From assembly GCA_029379385.1 (NCBI GenBank), contig CM055614.1:15522994-15586993 (forward strand): a stretch of DNA of 64,000 nucleotides, read 5' to 3'. Source of the DNA: Quillaja saponaria. Its lineage: Eukaryota > Streptophyta > Magnoliopsida > Fabales > Quillajaceae. A program made the translations under genes and the position numbers. Below, one piece after another: positions 9,791-21,121 of the stretch. Within the stretch, counting starts at the first letter, position 1, and each line of letters opens with the position of its first letter. A model generated the notes under the pieces. That model was given only the letters and a program-made list of their open reading frames with translations, was not told where the DNA came from and made no database searches.

Positions 9791-10640
9791 TACTTATTGT
9801 TTCTTGTGTGACATGATATGTGTACGAAATAATTTAGTCCATTCACGTAAAATCACTGTTTAATTATAGACAATCATAGAATAAATAATTGGATGGTTGA
9901 GAGTATAATATTGTTGATACACATGCTTGGTGAATATTTGCTATACATCCAAGATTAGTATGGGAAAATCTCAAAGGATTGGTCTGGTGATAAAAATTAT
10001 GTTCCTTTTATTGACTTATTGATTCGAATATCATTGGAAAAAGTCATAGAGAATAAATTTTTTAGTCTTTCTGGGTTTGAATAATCTCCTCAGAAGTAAA
10101 TTTTTAATTTTTTCCAAATTCGAATCTTGCATATCATACATTCAAATGAAATATACTATAATTTTCCTTCAATTGTTAAAGTTTTACCGTTAAAATGACT
10201 CTTGGCCCCACTTATGGGAAGATTTATACTTCCAAAAAAAAAAAAAAAAAGGCAATCTTAAGCAATATACAAAACAAAGTTGTATTAATCTTATCGTATA
10301 ATGTTATCTTAGATTCTATTTAGATTAGGAATCTGATGAATTAGTCAAAAATTAGACATTTGGTAACAATTTCTAAGAATATGGGCAATTTCATCCTATC
10401 ATGGCCTCACCTAAATGATTCTATTCCTCATAAATATATATATATTTTTATACAATTTGGTACCTACGTAGGATCATCCCCATTCTTCCAATTACTTTTG
10501 ATTCTTAAAGTTTTCCTTTCTCATTGTGTGTGTGTGTAAAAAAAAAAAAAAAAAAAAAAGGCTGTTGACCTCCCTTTTCACATTTTTCTACCTTTTGTGA
10601 TATAAATATTGACTAATAGTGTTGGTGGGACTAGTGATTA
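9791..10640. other. AT-rich DNA without recognisable genes
   Basis: No coding signal. Contains an A17 run at about 10235-10252, a short (TG)n at about 10525-10536 followed by an A20 run at 10539-10558, and a (TA)n stretch at about 10433-10446. Probably old repeat or original intergenic DNA; I could not assign it. Confidence 0.5.
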
Positions 10641-10689
10641 ATTTTGAATGCACACCCCATGTGGAAGACCAATTCGGTTTATGTTCCTT

Positions 10690-11440
10690 TGGTCAACAAA
10701 ATATCTATCACAAGGTGGCAGGTTAGTGTTGATCAAACACAAGTGCTTAGTTGTGTTCCTTTATATGTAATGTATGCCATGGATGCGCTAAAGTCAGTTC
10801 TTATGAAAATTGAAAGTGCTTTGGCCAACTTTTTTTTGGGAAAGCAAGGATGGTAAAAGGAAAGCTCACAAGTGTTCTTGGCAAAAAATTAACCTTCTGA
10901 TCGAAGAGGGAGGCTTGGGTATATGGACATTGGAAGACATTGCTATAGCCTTTTCTATGAAGTTGTGGTTCACATTTCGTAAAGGTCAATCCCTTTTGGC
11001 TCCTTTTCTTATGTCTATATATTGCAAGGACATGCATCCTATTATAACTAATCCTTCTTGTATTTCTTTGTTATGGAGATGGTTGATTGCATGTAGAATT
11101 AAAGCTGAATCTTATTTGATGTGGAATGTGAGTAATGGGTTTATTAATTTTTGGTTTGACCAATGGTGTGATCTTGGTCCTATTTATTTGCTTGTTTCTG
11201 AGGTACCTAGAAATTGAAATTGGCTGAGTTTGAATTGATTCCAAGTGAGGAACAAGCCATCGTCCCTCAATTTATAAGACAACATATAACAGATTGTTTA
11301 CTTTTGCAGGATGATAAGGATGTGCTAATTTGGGCTTCGGATAAAGCGAGTTTCTTTTCCACTACTTCAGCTTGGGAGATATGTTGGAGAAGTAATTCAT
11401 TGATGCCCTATTTGATAAAGGTCTCAGTGTTTTTTTAGAA
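10690..11440 (+). pseudogene. LINE-2 ORF2: RT C-terminal segment
   Basis: The peptide series VLSCVPLYVMYAMDALKSVLMKIESALANFF, a frameshift, then WQKINLLIEEGGLGIWTLED, MWNVSNGFINFWFDQWCDLGPIYLLVSEVP and a TTSAWEICW block is the well-known region between the RT palm and the zf-RVT domain of plant LINE ORF2. Frameshifts at about 10855 and 11215 break it. Nothing upstream (YADD, QGDPLS, EN) is present. Confidence 0.8.
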
Positions 11441-11800
11441 GTTATGGTTTGGATATTTAGTTGTGGATAGTACATTGTTCATAGTTCAATTACTCTTTGG
11501 CTTCTTCTTGTTGTTGTTATGACCATCATGATGTAGAGACCATTCACCATCTTTTCATCTCCTTGCAAACAACTAGGGAGGTGTGATCTTTTTTTACACC
11601 TTGTTTTGATGTTGAATGCCGTTTTAGGAATGTGCGAGAAGTCTTCTTTTGTTGGTGGCGACAAGGAGTTAAGTCATTTGAAAGCCAAGAGCTATGACTC
11701 TGTGCCTAATTATATGGGAGATTAGGAAAGCAAGAAATGCAAAGGAATATGATAATCTTCGTATGAACTCAATCAACATTGTTAGACAAATTTGGAAAAC
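11441..11800 (+). pseudogene. LINE-2 ORF2: zf-RVT region
   Basis: Across frames the sequence gives a CCCYDHHDVETIHHLFISLQTTREVW-like stretch (about 11505-11590) and a WWRQGVKSF block (about 11655). This is the cysteine/histidine zf-RVT domain plus the short linker to RNase H. Several stops are present. Confidence 0.6.
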
Positions 11801-12330
11801 GATTTAGCTAATATTGTTGCTACAAAAAGGAAAAGCAAAGTTGAGTGCAAGTGATGCCTATCAGCTCTGTTACTTTCCTATTTCTATCCCTAAGCGTATG
11901 TTTTTGAAGAAAATCTTGATTATCAAATGGTATCCCCCTCCTCCCACATTTGTAAAACTTAATTGTGATGGTTGTTCACAGGGAAATCTGGGAGAAGCCG
12001 CTTTTGAAGGTGTTATCAAGTCTATGGAAGGTAACTTTCTGTTTACTTATGGAGGCTTTTTGGGATTTAAAACAAACATGATAGCTCAATTTGAAGCTTT
12101 ACTAGAAGGATTAAAGGCTTGTAAGGTTAAAGGGTATATGAATGTGGTTGTTAATTGTGATTCAATGGCATTAGTTCATTGTGTCAATCAAATGAAGAAC
12201 CTTGGTGGACAATTTACAGAAGGTTTCGGGAATTACAAAAGCTTTTACAGACCTTAAATGTAAAGATTTATCACTGTTTTAGGGAAGTGAATGCAGCTGC
12301 TGATTTTATAACTAACCATGTGATGTACAA
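11801..12330 (+). pseudogene. LINE-2 ORF2: C-terminal RNase H
   Basis: The open frame at 11814-12257 holds PPPPTFVKLNCDGCSQGNLG (catalytic Asp in NCDG, about residue 53), a MIAQFEALLEGLKACKVKGY block with the catalytic Glu, and NVVVNCDSMALVHCV with the third acidic residue. A frameshift after QFTEGF moves the end (NVKIYHCFREVNAAADF, with the last motif) to another frame. Plant L1 elements of this clade carry such an archaeal-like RNase H at their C-terminus. Confidence 0.8.
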
Positions 12331-12530
12331 ATGAGGTGCTCATGGAATTCTATTGACAACCTTCCTCTACAAGTTCGGGGGCTAATTGCTTTGGATAAAC
12401 AACAAACAAGGGATATGAGATTTAAAGCAAGCACATAGGCCGTGGTATCATTGAGGTTATCTTCAGTTTTTTGAAGGTTTCTTGTAATTTAGTTTTTTGT
12501 TTTTATCTTTATAATGGGATAGTATCTATC

Positions 12531-13429
12531 ACACCCTCAATAGAAGGCATGACTAGCCAGAGAATTCGGTAATCCAAAACTCCTATAAGCCTGACTCACA
12601 CCATGACACATATATATGCACATTACTATTTATAATTTTAAAAAAGAGTTAACTTAAGAGCATAACAAATATATAAAACATGATATTTTACTAAAAATTT
12701 CGGCATAGTTTTCCCATACAGAAAAACTTTCCTGAAAAAACACACATGTATATGTATAAGCTAGTTACATATAACTAGTCACGTATGGCAACAGTAAATA
12801 CAGAGGAGCTCAGCTCCAAATATTCAATAATCCATCTAGTTATACTAATTTACAAAACAAAATACAATGACCAAATCCTAAATAATGACTACAACTCCAT
12901 TCCTGGGCTTCAAGAATATGACTTCAAACCTGTACCTTGCCATAGAGGAATCGACAAGTCAAACGTCTTTAGGTAACGAGCACTGAAAACCTGATACTAA
13001 AAAAATCAACAAAAGAAGGGTGCGAGTCACAAGGACCCATTGAATGAAAAATGTACCCTTCAGGTACTAGCATGAAACAATAAGAACTTAACACCTATAA
13101 TATAAATAATTTTACGTATGCTATCTTTAAGCTAATAACCACAAACCTCATGCATGTAGGCATCAAAAATACTCTAAGTGAGACATGTTGTTGCAATAAG
13201 GCCTGTGAAGGGTATGGTTAAGCCCGTGTAAGGCAGTAAGTTCCAACTACCATAGCTTATTGAGCGTTTTATTGGCCAGATAAAACTATATGATTTTACC
13301 AGGAACAAATCTTCAGATCTAATCTAGTTTAGTAAATCAAGATCAATACTCATCTTTACACTCCTATGGAACATGAGGTTTAGGTACTTAAGAGATCAGG
13401 TTAGTATACCTATTGCTTTTATCATCTTT
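12531..13429 (-). repeat. LTR-like sequence, family F-like (tentative)
   Basis: Non-coding. On the minus strand it reads like a Ty3 LTR: GGTCCTTGTGACTCGCACCC near 13030, followed by a TCAGTGCTCG block and ending in a GAGGGTGTGAT tail at 12533. The GTGACTCRCAC block also occurs near 53900 (plus strand) in another LTR-like region, next to a similar TTTC.GATACCTGAA/TACCTGAAG motif. Boundaries are unknown, and this could instead be unrelated intergenic DNA. Confidence 0.35.
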
Positions 13430-13449
13430 GTCTTTTAATTATGTTGAGA

Positions 13450-14240
13450 TTTTTTTTCTGCTCTTCTTCTACTTCTTTTCAATCTAACAAAATTCTTAAA
13501 GAAGAAATCAATTTTGAAGAATTCTCTCAATCTATAGACAATTAGAAAATTCCAAAAATTCCAAAAAATGAAATTTACAAATCCAATTCCATGTTCACCC
13601 TCAAATAATTCTAATTGTGAAGAAATCCCTTTACTTTTAGAAAAATCTTTAAAAGTTTATAAGCAGAAAATATAATTATCTGCATCTTAGATGTGTCCAT
13701 ATTGCAGCAAAACCCCTAACAAGAGAAGGACTTAATACCTCTATTCTCTTATGTCTTCATGACTGTTGGATGACCAATTTTCATGAATCTCTCTTGGGCA
13801 CAGTTGAAAAATCAATCTCTGTAGTGGTCCGATTTATTTCAAGTGTTTTCCAAACATGGCAATCTCTTTCCAAGATAAAAATATTTTAGATTCTTTAGTC
13901 TTAAATGTTAAACTTTCAAATTTTAATATCAAATCTAGATCTTTCCTGATAACTTTAGTATCGTATATAATATAAAGCAATGATATCTGTTTTTACTTCA
14001 AAATCACTCCAACAACTAAGAAAAAGATAAATAGTAATGTTTTTAAGTGATCTTTCAAAGCAAACGTTACAACTCTAAAATCAATTTCTTGGAAAGAAGT
14101 TAATTTTCTTGAAAAATAGACTCTTGATAAGGCTATTCCTGTTTATGATAAAAAAAACCCTTCTCTATTATGAGATTACTCAATATCCCACAGGTAAAAT
14201 AGAAATCTCTTTTAATAAAAACTATCAGTTAGAGAAATTT
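13450..14240 (+). pseudogene. EPRV-3 movement-protein (30K-type) domain remnant
   Basis: Heavily mutated, but segments in order match caulimovirid movement proteins. They include an N-terminal EEINFEEFSQSIDN stretch (about 13505), a block near 13735-13800 with RxxRWLxFMxSxxG-like spacing, CFPNMxxSxQDKNILDxLxLNxK-like spacing in mixed frames (about 13850-13910), and an end near 14200 with GKIEISFNKNY. 30K proteins enlarge plasmodesmata for cell-to-cell spread. More than ten stops and shifts are present, so this is a relic. The assignment rests on the order and wording of blocks, not on a continuous frame. Confidence 0.55.
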
Positions 14241-14249
14241 TGGATCAAC

Positions 14250-15060
14250 TAATCAAGGCTCAGCAAGAAATTCTTGTTCATCTAGATACTCTTTTTTTTC
14301 AATTCTTTCAACAATTGATCTTCAAGGTTTAGAAAATACATCTAAGATTCCTAGAGCTCTACACACCAAAGAAGATGATAATCAATCTGAAAAACTGTTT
14401 TTTCATCTTTAAATGATAACTTGGAAATCAATACAATTCAAACAGTTTTTCAAATTAATAAAGAATCCCTTAGAAAAGATTTTTATAAAAAAAAAAAACA
14501 CACAAACTTGGATTTCTGAAAAATTAACTAGTTCTCTGAAAGACAAAAAATTCAAAATCTATATTACAAATTTATGGAAATCCATAAAATTCAAATTCCG
14601 TTCTTTGAATGCTTTGAAGTTTATGTTAGGAAAAATGGTACCAATTATCATTTCTCCAAATCCATAAATGTCAATACTCAAAAAACAAGAAATTGGGTAA
14701 CTTATAAGGATGAAGCTATTAATTCAATTTTTCCTTCTCATAAATCCCTAAAAATTCCTACTGGAAAAATGATTCATGTACTAGCCACTTCATGAACAAA
14801 ATAATTATACCAAATATTATCTTCAAGCTATAGGAGATCATCTCTCTGAATCCAATCCTAATCGGCAAAGTGAAAACCTTGTTTTTACTCTTTACTTCTC
14901 ACAAAGATTAAAAAAGAATTAGGTTATAGTTCAAGATTTGCTTTTCAACATGAACTTCTTCACAAAATCTCTAAACAAATTATCCAAATTGAGAAAAAAT
15001 ATTGTTCCCGACACTTCTCAACAAACATTAGTCCTCTCTTACAATTAACAATTTAAGTGA
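14250..15060 (+). pseudogene. EPRV-3 linker between movement protein and capsid
   Basis: Two overlapping open frames. The second (14574-14795) reads MEIHKIQIPFFECFEVYVRK, then KTRNWVTYKDEAINSIFPSH. This matches the place and pattern of the FFKWLE block in EPRV-1 (about 9620-9700). Function unknown; in related viruses it lies just N-terminal to the capsid and is helical. A TQQ/IEKKY-type coiled segment follows near 14900-15010. Confidence 0.55.
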
Positions 15061-16104
15061 TGCAAATTCTATATCTGAATAAACTGATAATTTTGGATAA
15101 ATTTCCCAAAAAAAAATTAATCCAATTCAAAATACTAATTGGCAAAAGTCATAAATACAAAATTGTATTATCCTAGGGCTTCTCCACCTGGCTTAGTTAC
15201 AGAAGAAAAATCTTAGATAATCAATAATTTTTTCAGTCAAACAACATCTATGAATAGAACATAGATGGCCAATCTGAATACAATATTCTTAATATGTTGT
15301 AGCAAATGACCATGGTCAATACTGCTTATCAAATCTTTCACAATTGTTATGACCAATCTATCCTTAATATATTAATAGTTGGTTTTACTAGGTCAATTAA
15401 AAGGATGGTGGGATTAATACCTTTTTGAAGATGAGCAAAACTAAATAAACTAAGCCATCAAAATTGATACTGAAGAAAATCCTCTCCTTAATGAAGAAGG
15501 AAATCAAATCCAAGATTCAGTAAATACTCTTATTTACGCTATCACAAAAACATTTCATCAGAGATCCGTTTATATGGCGTGATAAATTCACTGAACTCCT
15601 TTCCAATCTTAAGTGTCGAACCCTTGATGACTTTTAGGTGGTACAAAGATACCTTCTTCACTAGAGTCTTCTCTAGGTTCAATAGTAATCAATCTTTTTA
15701 GAAAGAAATATTTCTAGCTGGCTTTCCTCGTTCTTTAGGAGACAAAGTTAGAGAAAAAAATAAGAAATATTAATAGTGGAATCACTCCATATGAATAATT
15801 AACTTATGGACAGCTTGGTAGTTATGTCCAAAAAGTTGCTTTAAAAATCGGTCAAGACAACAAAATTCAAAGACAATTAGCTAAAGAAAGATCCCTTAAT
15901 CATAAAGATTTAGAAGGTTTTTGTTCTCATTATGGTTTTATTGTCCCTCAAAGTTTATCCAAACCAAAAATGAAGCATCATTCTGAACCACCCAAAGCTT
16001 ACAAAAAATCTTCCAAAAATAAAGCTGGCAAAAGAATTTACAAACACAAAAATCATAAATGTGCTCCTCAATAGTTTTAAAATAAAGATAAACCACCTGT
16101 TGTC
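15061..16104 (+). pseudogene. EPRV-3 capsid protein region
   Basis: Recognisable blocks are VNTAYQIFHNCYDQS (about 15315), MTFRWYKDTFFTRVF spread over two frames (about 15630-15665), FLAGFPRSLGDKVREK (about 15710-15755), the basic C-terminal part with KPKMKHHSEPPKAYKKSSKNKAGKRIYKHK in one frame (about 15960-16050; run split here by text only), and then the zinc knuckle. It corresponds to 8132-9100 of EPRV-1. Several stops. Confidence 0.65.
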
Positions 16105-16146
16105 TGTCTTAAATGCAACAAACAAGGTGATATTGCATAATACTGC
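16105..16146 (+). other. Degenerate CCHC zinc knuckle of EPRV-3
   Basis: CLKCNKQGDIA*YC: spacing CX2CX4XX4C is kept, but the histidine is now aspartate (CAT to GAT) and an internal codon is a stop. EPRV-1 and EPRV-4 keep intact knuckles at the same place. Confidence 0.8.
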
Positions 16147-16780
16147 ATAATTACAAGAAAAATGAAAGCTTTAAATATAGATGATGGTCTTCTAGCTCAA
16201 CTTGATTATCTTCTAATTGAAGATTCATCTAATAGTGAAGCTCAAGCCTTTTTTGATATAGAAGAAATCAACCAAATCCAAAATGATGACTAAGTGTCTT
16301 CAGATTCATCTCGAAAAACTCTTGAATGTAATGTTCTCACTAGAGAACAAGGTCTCTTCTTTGAAGTCATTACTAGTCTCCCAGATGATGAAGATAAAAA
16401 AAATTATCTTTACAAACTCAAAAAAACCCTGGAAGCCCTAGAAAAATCAAGCAAACCTCCTCACAGTCTTCCAATAGTTGCTAACTCTTTCAACCTAAAA
16501 GATTTTTGATCCAGATTCAACTCTAAGGAAAAACCTGCAACTCTTCAAGATCTTCAGCATGAAGTTTCAAAACTTAAAACTGAAGTCAAATTTCTCAAAA
16601 TTCAGCAACAAGAAAATATTGCTGCAATCCAATTCCTTCAAAAAGAGAAGAAAAATCAGTCAGTTAAGTCATCCTCATCAAAACATTATGAATCTTCCTT
16701 TTCGAATCAAAACTTAGATATTTCTGGTGATAATTTTCTCAATCTAATTATTTGGGTTTCATATTAGAAATAGTATACCC
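16147..16780 (+). pseudogene. EPRV-3 acidic spacer and coiled-coil segment
   Basis: After the knuckle: MKALNIDDGLLAQLDYLLIE, then an acidic stretch, then the open frame at 16294-16509 (VLTREQGLFFEVITSLPDDE, KLKKTLEALEKSS). A likely coiled coil near 16560-16640 has heptad spacing (LQDLQHEVSKLKTEVKFLKI). This is the spacer between capsid and protease; coiled coils occur in several caulimovirid capsid or virion-associated regions. Confidence 0.5.
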
Positions 16781-17400
16781 AATCAAACTTATCATTGAAA
16801 AATCCTTTGTCCTTGAAACAATTGCCCTATTTGATACAGGAGTAGATTCAAGCTGTATCCTGGAAGGACAAGTTTCAATAAATTTTATGAAAAAACTTCT
16901 AAATGATTAACTTCGGTTAATGGTTCTGAGATCATCATCCATTACAAATGTTCCAATGTAATAATTGAAACTCTCCTTTACAAATTTCAACAACATTTCT
17001 TCTTGCCAAAAATATCACAAATCTAGTTATCCTAAGTATTGATTTCATTAGACAATTAGATCTTTTTTGGGTAAACAAAAGAATTTTCAAAGAAGTTATA
17101 TAGGTCAAACCATTTCCTTCCCTTTCCTCAAAAAACATACTTTAAGGAATCTCAATCTTATTGAAAATAAACAAAAACAAACCAATTTTCTTTATGATGA
17201 AATTTCTTTCAAAAGAATGGAAAGCCAACTTAATGATTCAATCATCAAAACCAAAATAAAAAATTTTAAAGAAAAAAATCAGATGCAAATATGTTCTGAT
17301 CTTCTAAATACTTTCTGGAAAACAAACATCATATAGTAGATCTTCCTTATGAAAAATATTTTCATGAAAGAAAAATTCCTACAAAACTTGTCCAATACAA
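16781..17400 (+). pseudogene. EPRV-3 aspartic protease and RT linker
   Basis: ALFDTGVDSSCIL at about 16823-16861 is the DTG active-site block. It is followed by a degraded fold, ITNLVILSIDFIRQL (about 17018-17060) as the C-terminal strand, and the linker NLIENKQKQTNFLYDEISFK...MQICSDLLNTFWK (17150-17325). The linker aligns with IPNAFW in EPRV-1. Frame changes near 16880 and 17065. Confidence 0.7.
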
Positions 17401-18110
17401 ACGAATCAAGAAATTAGTGATCTTCTTTCCAGAGGAATAATCCGCAAGAGCAAGAGTCCTTGATCTTGTTCTGTTTTTAAGTAAATAAAAATGCAGAAAT
17501 TGAACGTGGTACTCCCCGTTTAGTCATCAATTACAAGCCTTTCAATCAAGCTCTCCAATGGAATAGGTATTCTATTCTTAACAAAAAATATCTTCTCAAT
17601 TGTTTATACTTTTCAATATTGTTTTCAAAATTTAATTTGAAAACAGGATTCTGGCAAATTCAAATCAAAGAATCTAACAGATACAAAACTACATTTACAG
17701 TTCCTTTTGGTCAATATGAATGGAATGCAATGCCTTTTGGATTAAAAAATGCTTCTTTTGAATTTCAAAGAATCATGAATGATATTTTTAATCCTTACAC
17801 AAAATTCATCATTGTTTATGTTGATGATGTTTTAATCTTCTCACAAAATGTTGATGAACATTTCAAACATCTAAATATTTTCTTTGATATCACAAAACCA
17901 AATGGGGTTTGGCTGTTTCTAGAACAAAATTTAGTCTTTTTCAAATAACAATAAGGTTTTTTGGTCATAATATTCACCACGGAACTATCACTCTAATCGA
18001 TGGGGCTATTCAAATTGCTGACAAATTTCCTGCTCACATCATTAATAAAACCCAGTTACAAAGATTTCAAGTTGCCTCAATTATGTTTTGATTTCTTTCT
18101 AAGAGTCAGT
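17401..18110 (+). pseudogene. EPRV-3 reverse transcriptase domain
   Basis: N-terminal pieces EISDLLSRGIIRKSKSP and AEIERGTPRLVINYKPFNQA lie at about 17415-17555 with one frame change. The open frame at 17619-17948 then holds FSKFNLKTGFWQIQIKES, FGQYEWNAMPFGLKNASFEF and IIVYVDDVLIF (catalytic YVDD at about 17817-17828). The usual FDxKxGY block has Asp to Asn (FNLKTGF), which would remove the first catalytic aspartate. The thumb block FFGHNIHHGTITLIDGAIQI is at 17955-18020. Dead, but clearly RT. Confidence 0.85.
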
Positions 18111-18580
18111 AATCTTATAAAACCTTTATATGACAGACTTAGGATTGATCCTCCTCCCTAGTTTGACGTCCATACCAATAATTGTCAAGCAAATGAAGCT
18201 TAGGGTCAAGCATTTGCTATGTTTGTATCTTCTTGATCCTAAAGCTTTCAAAATTGTTGAATTGATGCCTTCGACATTAGTTACGGTGGCATTCTTAAGC
18301 AAAACATTAGAATTCTGCACAACAAAACTATTCTACCATCAAAAAAGAAATTTTAACAATTGTTAAAAGTGATTTACTAAATCAAAAGTTTTTGGTTAAA
18401 GTAGATTGCAAATTTGCAAAAGAAGTTTTACAAAAAGATGTTAAAAATCTAGCATCAAAACAGATTTTTGCCTACTGGCAAGTAATTTTATCTGCTTTTG
18501 ATTTTGAGATTGAATACATCAAAGGTAACTCCAATTATATTCCAAATTATCTTACTCGAGAATTCTTGCAGGGTAGATAA
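18111..18580 (+). pseudogene. EPRV-3 RNase H domain
   Basis: VELMPSTLVTVAFLSK overlaps the true frame, which reads IDAFDISYGGILKQNIRI near 18262 (DASDIGYGG-like with Ser to Phe). The open frame at 18392-18580 holds VKVDCKFAKEVLQKDVKNLA, QIFAYWQVILSAFDFEIEYI and a final KGNSNYIPNYLTREFL. The end of the domain marks the end of ORF1 at 18580. Confidence 0.75.
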
Positions 18581-19606
18581 TGCCTCAAAAAAAGAAAGAA
18601 AAGATTATTGAGCCTCCTATTCCAAAATCAAAAACTCGATCCAAAGAAGAACCATCAAATCCTTAGCCCAATCAACTCAAAAGCAATCCAAAGAGTCTTA
18701 TGCCTTTCCCATAGAAACCCTTTTAGCAATCCAACAATCAATCCAAAAACCTCTGGTCCTTTCAAGGCAATCTTGGGCAGACATTGCTGACAAAGAACAA
18801 TCTAAGATAGTTGCCCCTTCCAATCCAAAAGATTGCATCTAGTTCAAACAGGATGATCTAGCTCAGGCTATTAGCCAGCTATCCCAATTAGTGACAAATG
18901 TACCTTCAGGTAAGGAACTTGTCTCTCAAACTTCTCCAATCTATTCATAAAAACCACAATCTTTTTATGTGCCAATTCCTTGGCCTAAACTATTCTTTAA
19001 ATGGAGCCCTATTTTTAACTAATAATCCTTAATTAGTCCATCAAATTGACATTTTATGCCCATAGACATTTCAAAAACCTAGGATTATTATGAATTTATT
19101 TTGGTTGATTGTGATTATGTTGTTATCAAACATTATAAGTCAAAATCGGATTCTAATTTCATTACGCATTGCACGATTCAAATCCTAAAGATAATCTGTC
19201 CATCAACTAGAAAACCGACCTTTTCAAAATCTGCAAATTGTCCAAGCCATTTGATCCTATTGGTTACAATTACTGGGATTATCAAACCACTTGGTATAAT
19301 GTCTTCAATTTCCCAAACAGTGATTATAAGCATTCATGGCTTATATTTTTCAAAAACAAAGTCCATACTAACTTCCCTCATTGGTTTTTCTACTGGTGGT
19401 CACTACATGGTCCTTGTACAAAAAGCCTTCCAGATGAAATGACCAATGACCTACTTTATTTTGATAAACATTTCAATATACTGATCATAATCCCATACTA
19501 TTGCATTTCATGCAAGGCTCAACAAAATAGTGGACAAGTTTTAATGCTTCAAAAACTAATACCACTTCAATCAGAAATTGGTTCCAACAAAATTCCCAAT
19601 TTCTAA
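18581..19606 (+). pseudogene. EPRV-3 ORF2 (caulimovirid downstream ORF, function unknown)
   Basis: Opens right after the RNase H stop with MPQKKKEKIIEPPIPKSK, a lysine/proline-rich N-terminus, then RQSWADIADKEQSK (about 18770), YVPIPWPKLFFKW (about 18968) and an open frame at 19238-19606. That frame has YNYWDYQTTWYNVF, HSWLIFF and FPHWFFYWWSLHGP. The aromatic WDYxxxWY...HSWxxFF...FPxWFxxWW signature recurs in the minus-strand fragment at 43930-44650, which supports a real conserved viral protein. No known fold is recognised. Three or more stops in the N-terminal third. Confidence 0.6.
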
Positions 19607-20289
19607 ATATATATATATATATATTAAGAAACCCATGGAATTCTCCTATGCACAATATAGCAAATTAATCAAACAAAGTAAACAATAAGAGGCCAATTAG
19701 AATAACTCAGCACCCCGCACACCAATTATATCTCTGTACACAATCCATCCTTCCGGGGCTGAGTTATTCGAGTATTCAAACTATTTATCACAATATCAAA
19801 TAAAACATCCTAGGTGCACCTAGATTTCATTTTCGGATATAAAAATCATTTATAAAAGAAGTGAACTTGATTGGCCCCATCAACCACAATTCAATTCACG
19901 TGACAAATAAAATTCAATAACCATGTTACAAAGGTCCACATAACTAATATATATTTCTATACACACACATTCATTCCACATACTAATCTAGCAACCAAAG
20001 AATACAAATTTCACTCACTAAGTTCAAGAACGAGGTTCGTCGCTCCATTTAGACTACAACAGTGTCATAGTATCCTTGATACGGTATGGAGCTGAAAATC
20101 ATTAATTCAAACATTATAATTAATCCAATTTCCATACTTGTATTAATATTTACTTTCTCTTAATTATTTTATCAAATACTTTGGAGGCATACTTAACTTT
20201 TATTAATGTGTGTATATTTATATATACACTTACCAAGAATACCATATAATTCCTTCGAAAATATTTAGCAAGCATGAATTGAGACCATA
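19607..20289. other. AT-rich, LTR-like non-coding DNA
   Basis: Starts with an (AT)n run (about 19604-19624). On the minus strand it contains AATAACTCAGCCCCGGAAGG paired with a similar CAGCACC...CTCAGC stretch 60 bases away, plus GGAGCGACGAACCTCGTTCT near 20045. This looks like LTR or promoter-type repeat sequence, but I see no defined ends, PBS or coding signal. Confidence 0.3.
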
Positions 20290-21121
20290 ATGACTCACCT
20301 TTCCATAAGCCAAACTAGAGCTTCATCGAAAAGCTTCATGGAAAAAGCCTGTGACATGTCAGCTATCGCATGTAAACCTAATCCTCCTTCACTAGGCAGT
20401 AAACAAATATTTTTCCAAGGGCACCAGTGAAATTTACTCTTACCATCCTTGGTACCCTAAAGAAATTTGATAATACAAGGGCATCGAATTAAGAACATGC
20501 TTGATAAGTATGAACCTCCCTCCTTGAAATAAAAATTTGGAGGACCAAGAATTAATTCAAGTTTGATTTTTTGAGATCATATTAGTGAATAGGGATACCT
20601 TCTTGCGACCAATGAAAAAGGAGCAGCCTAAATACACCACAGGAAGATGATGATGGGGAAAACCAGTGGCATTCCGAATAATCCTTAACCTCTGATGCGA
20701 TACACAACTTTTGTGGATATTCACTAATTGCCCAGAATTGGCTTCATACCTCTTTAGAAAAGACATTAATCCCTCACGATATCTTTTCTTCCCAGTAGAG
20801 AATATAATGATATCATCTGCAAAACAAAGATGCAAAATTCGAGGTGTGTCAATGTGATGATAATAGTAATCAACCATGCCTGAAGCCATAAGATTTTTAA
20901 GCCCTCGACTTAAAACTTCTGAAGCAAGTATAAAGAGAATAAGGGATAATGGATCCCCCTGTTGAAGACCCCATGTTGATTTAAAGAAACCCAAGCTGTT
21001 GCCATTACCAGGTCTATTTAAAAAAATTCATGAAAGCCAAACTTTCTCAAAACTAAAAACCAAGAAGAACCAATTTACCCTATTTTATGCCTTTGCCATA
21101 TCTAATTTAAAAATGGCTTTC
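20290..21121 (-). pseudogene. LINE-5 reverse transcriptase fragment
   Basis: Minus-strand RT. AIFKLDMAKA (about 21105), NSLGFFKSTWGLQQGDPLSL (about 20940-21000) and the catalytic LHLCFADDIIIFSTG (about 20810-20850, FADD form) lie in one 145-residue frame (20557-20994). GQLVNIHKSC and VVYLGCSFFIGRKK follow. Below 20557 the sequence continues with NSWSSKFLFQGGRFILIKHV-like and EGGLGLHAIADMSQAF-like blocks to about 20300. No EN upstream: the copy is cut at 21121 by LTR-E. Inactive. Confidence 0.8.

Larger units (their letters stand above)
10644..12530 (+). mobile_element. LINE-2: 5'-truncated LINE, ORF2 C-terminal half
   Basis: A non-LTR retrotransposon copy whose 5' end is lost near 10690. The order is the RT C-terminal region, then zf-RVT, then RNase H, then a 3' UTR ending with GGGATAGTATCT near 12530. 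That GGGATAGTATC tail motif recurs at the 3' end of every LINE here (21.5 kb, 34.5 kb, 45.1 kb, 63.6 kb). No clear poly(A) follows, so the extreme 3' end is missing. 5' truncation is usual for LINEs. Confidence 0.8.
13430..19606 (+). mobile_element. EPRV-3: near-complete endogenous caulimovirid (ORF1 polyprotein plus ORF2)
   Basis: The order on the plus strand is 30K movement protein, linker, capsid with zinc knuckle, coiled spacer, aspartic protease, RT, RNase H, then a second reading frame. A single long polyprotein with capsid between MP and protease, followed by a 3' ORF2 of unknown role, is the layout described for florendovirus-type endogenous caulimovirids. The sequence is clearly diverged from EPRV-1/4, so it is a separate lineage or an older insertion. 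Dozens of stops and frameshifts are present. The left end lies near 13430 and the right end in an (AT)n run at 19606. The intergenic promoter/PBS region is not seen. Confidence 0.8.
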
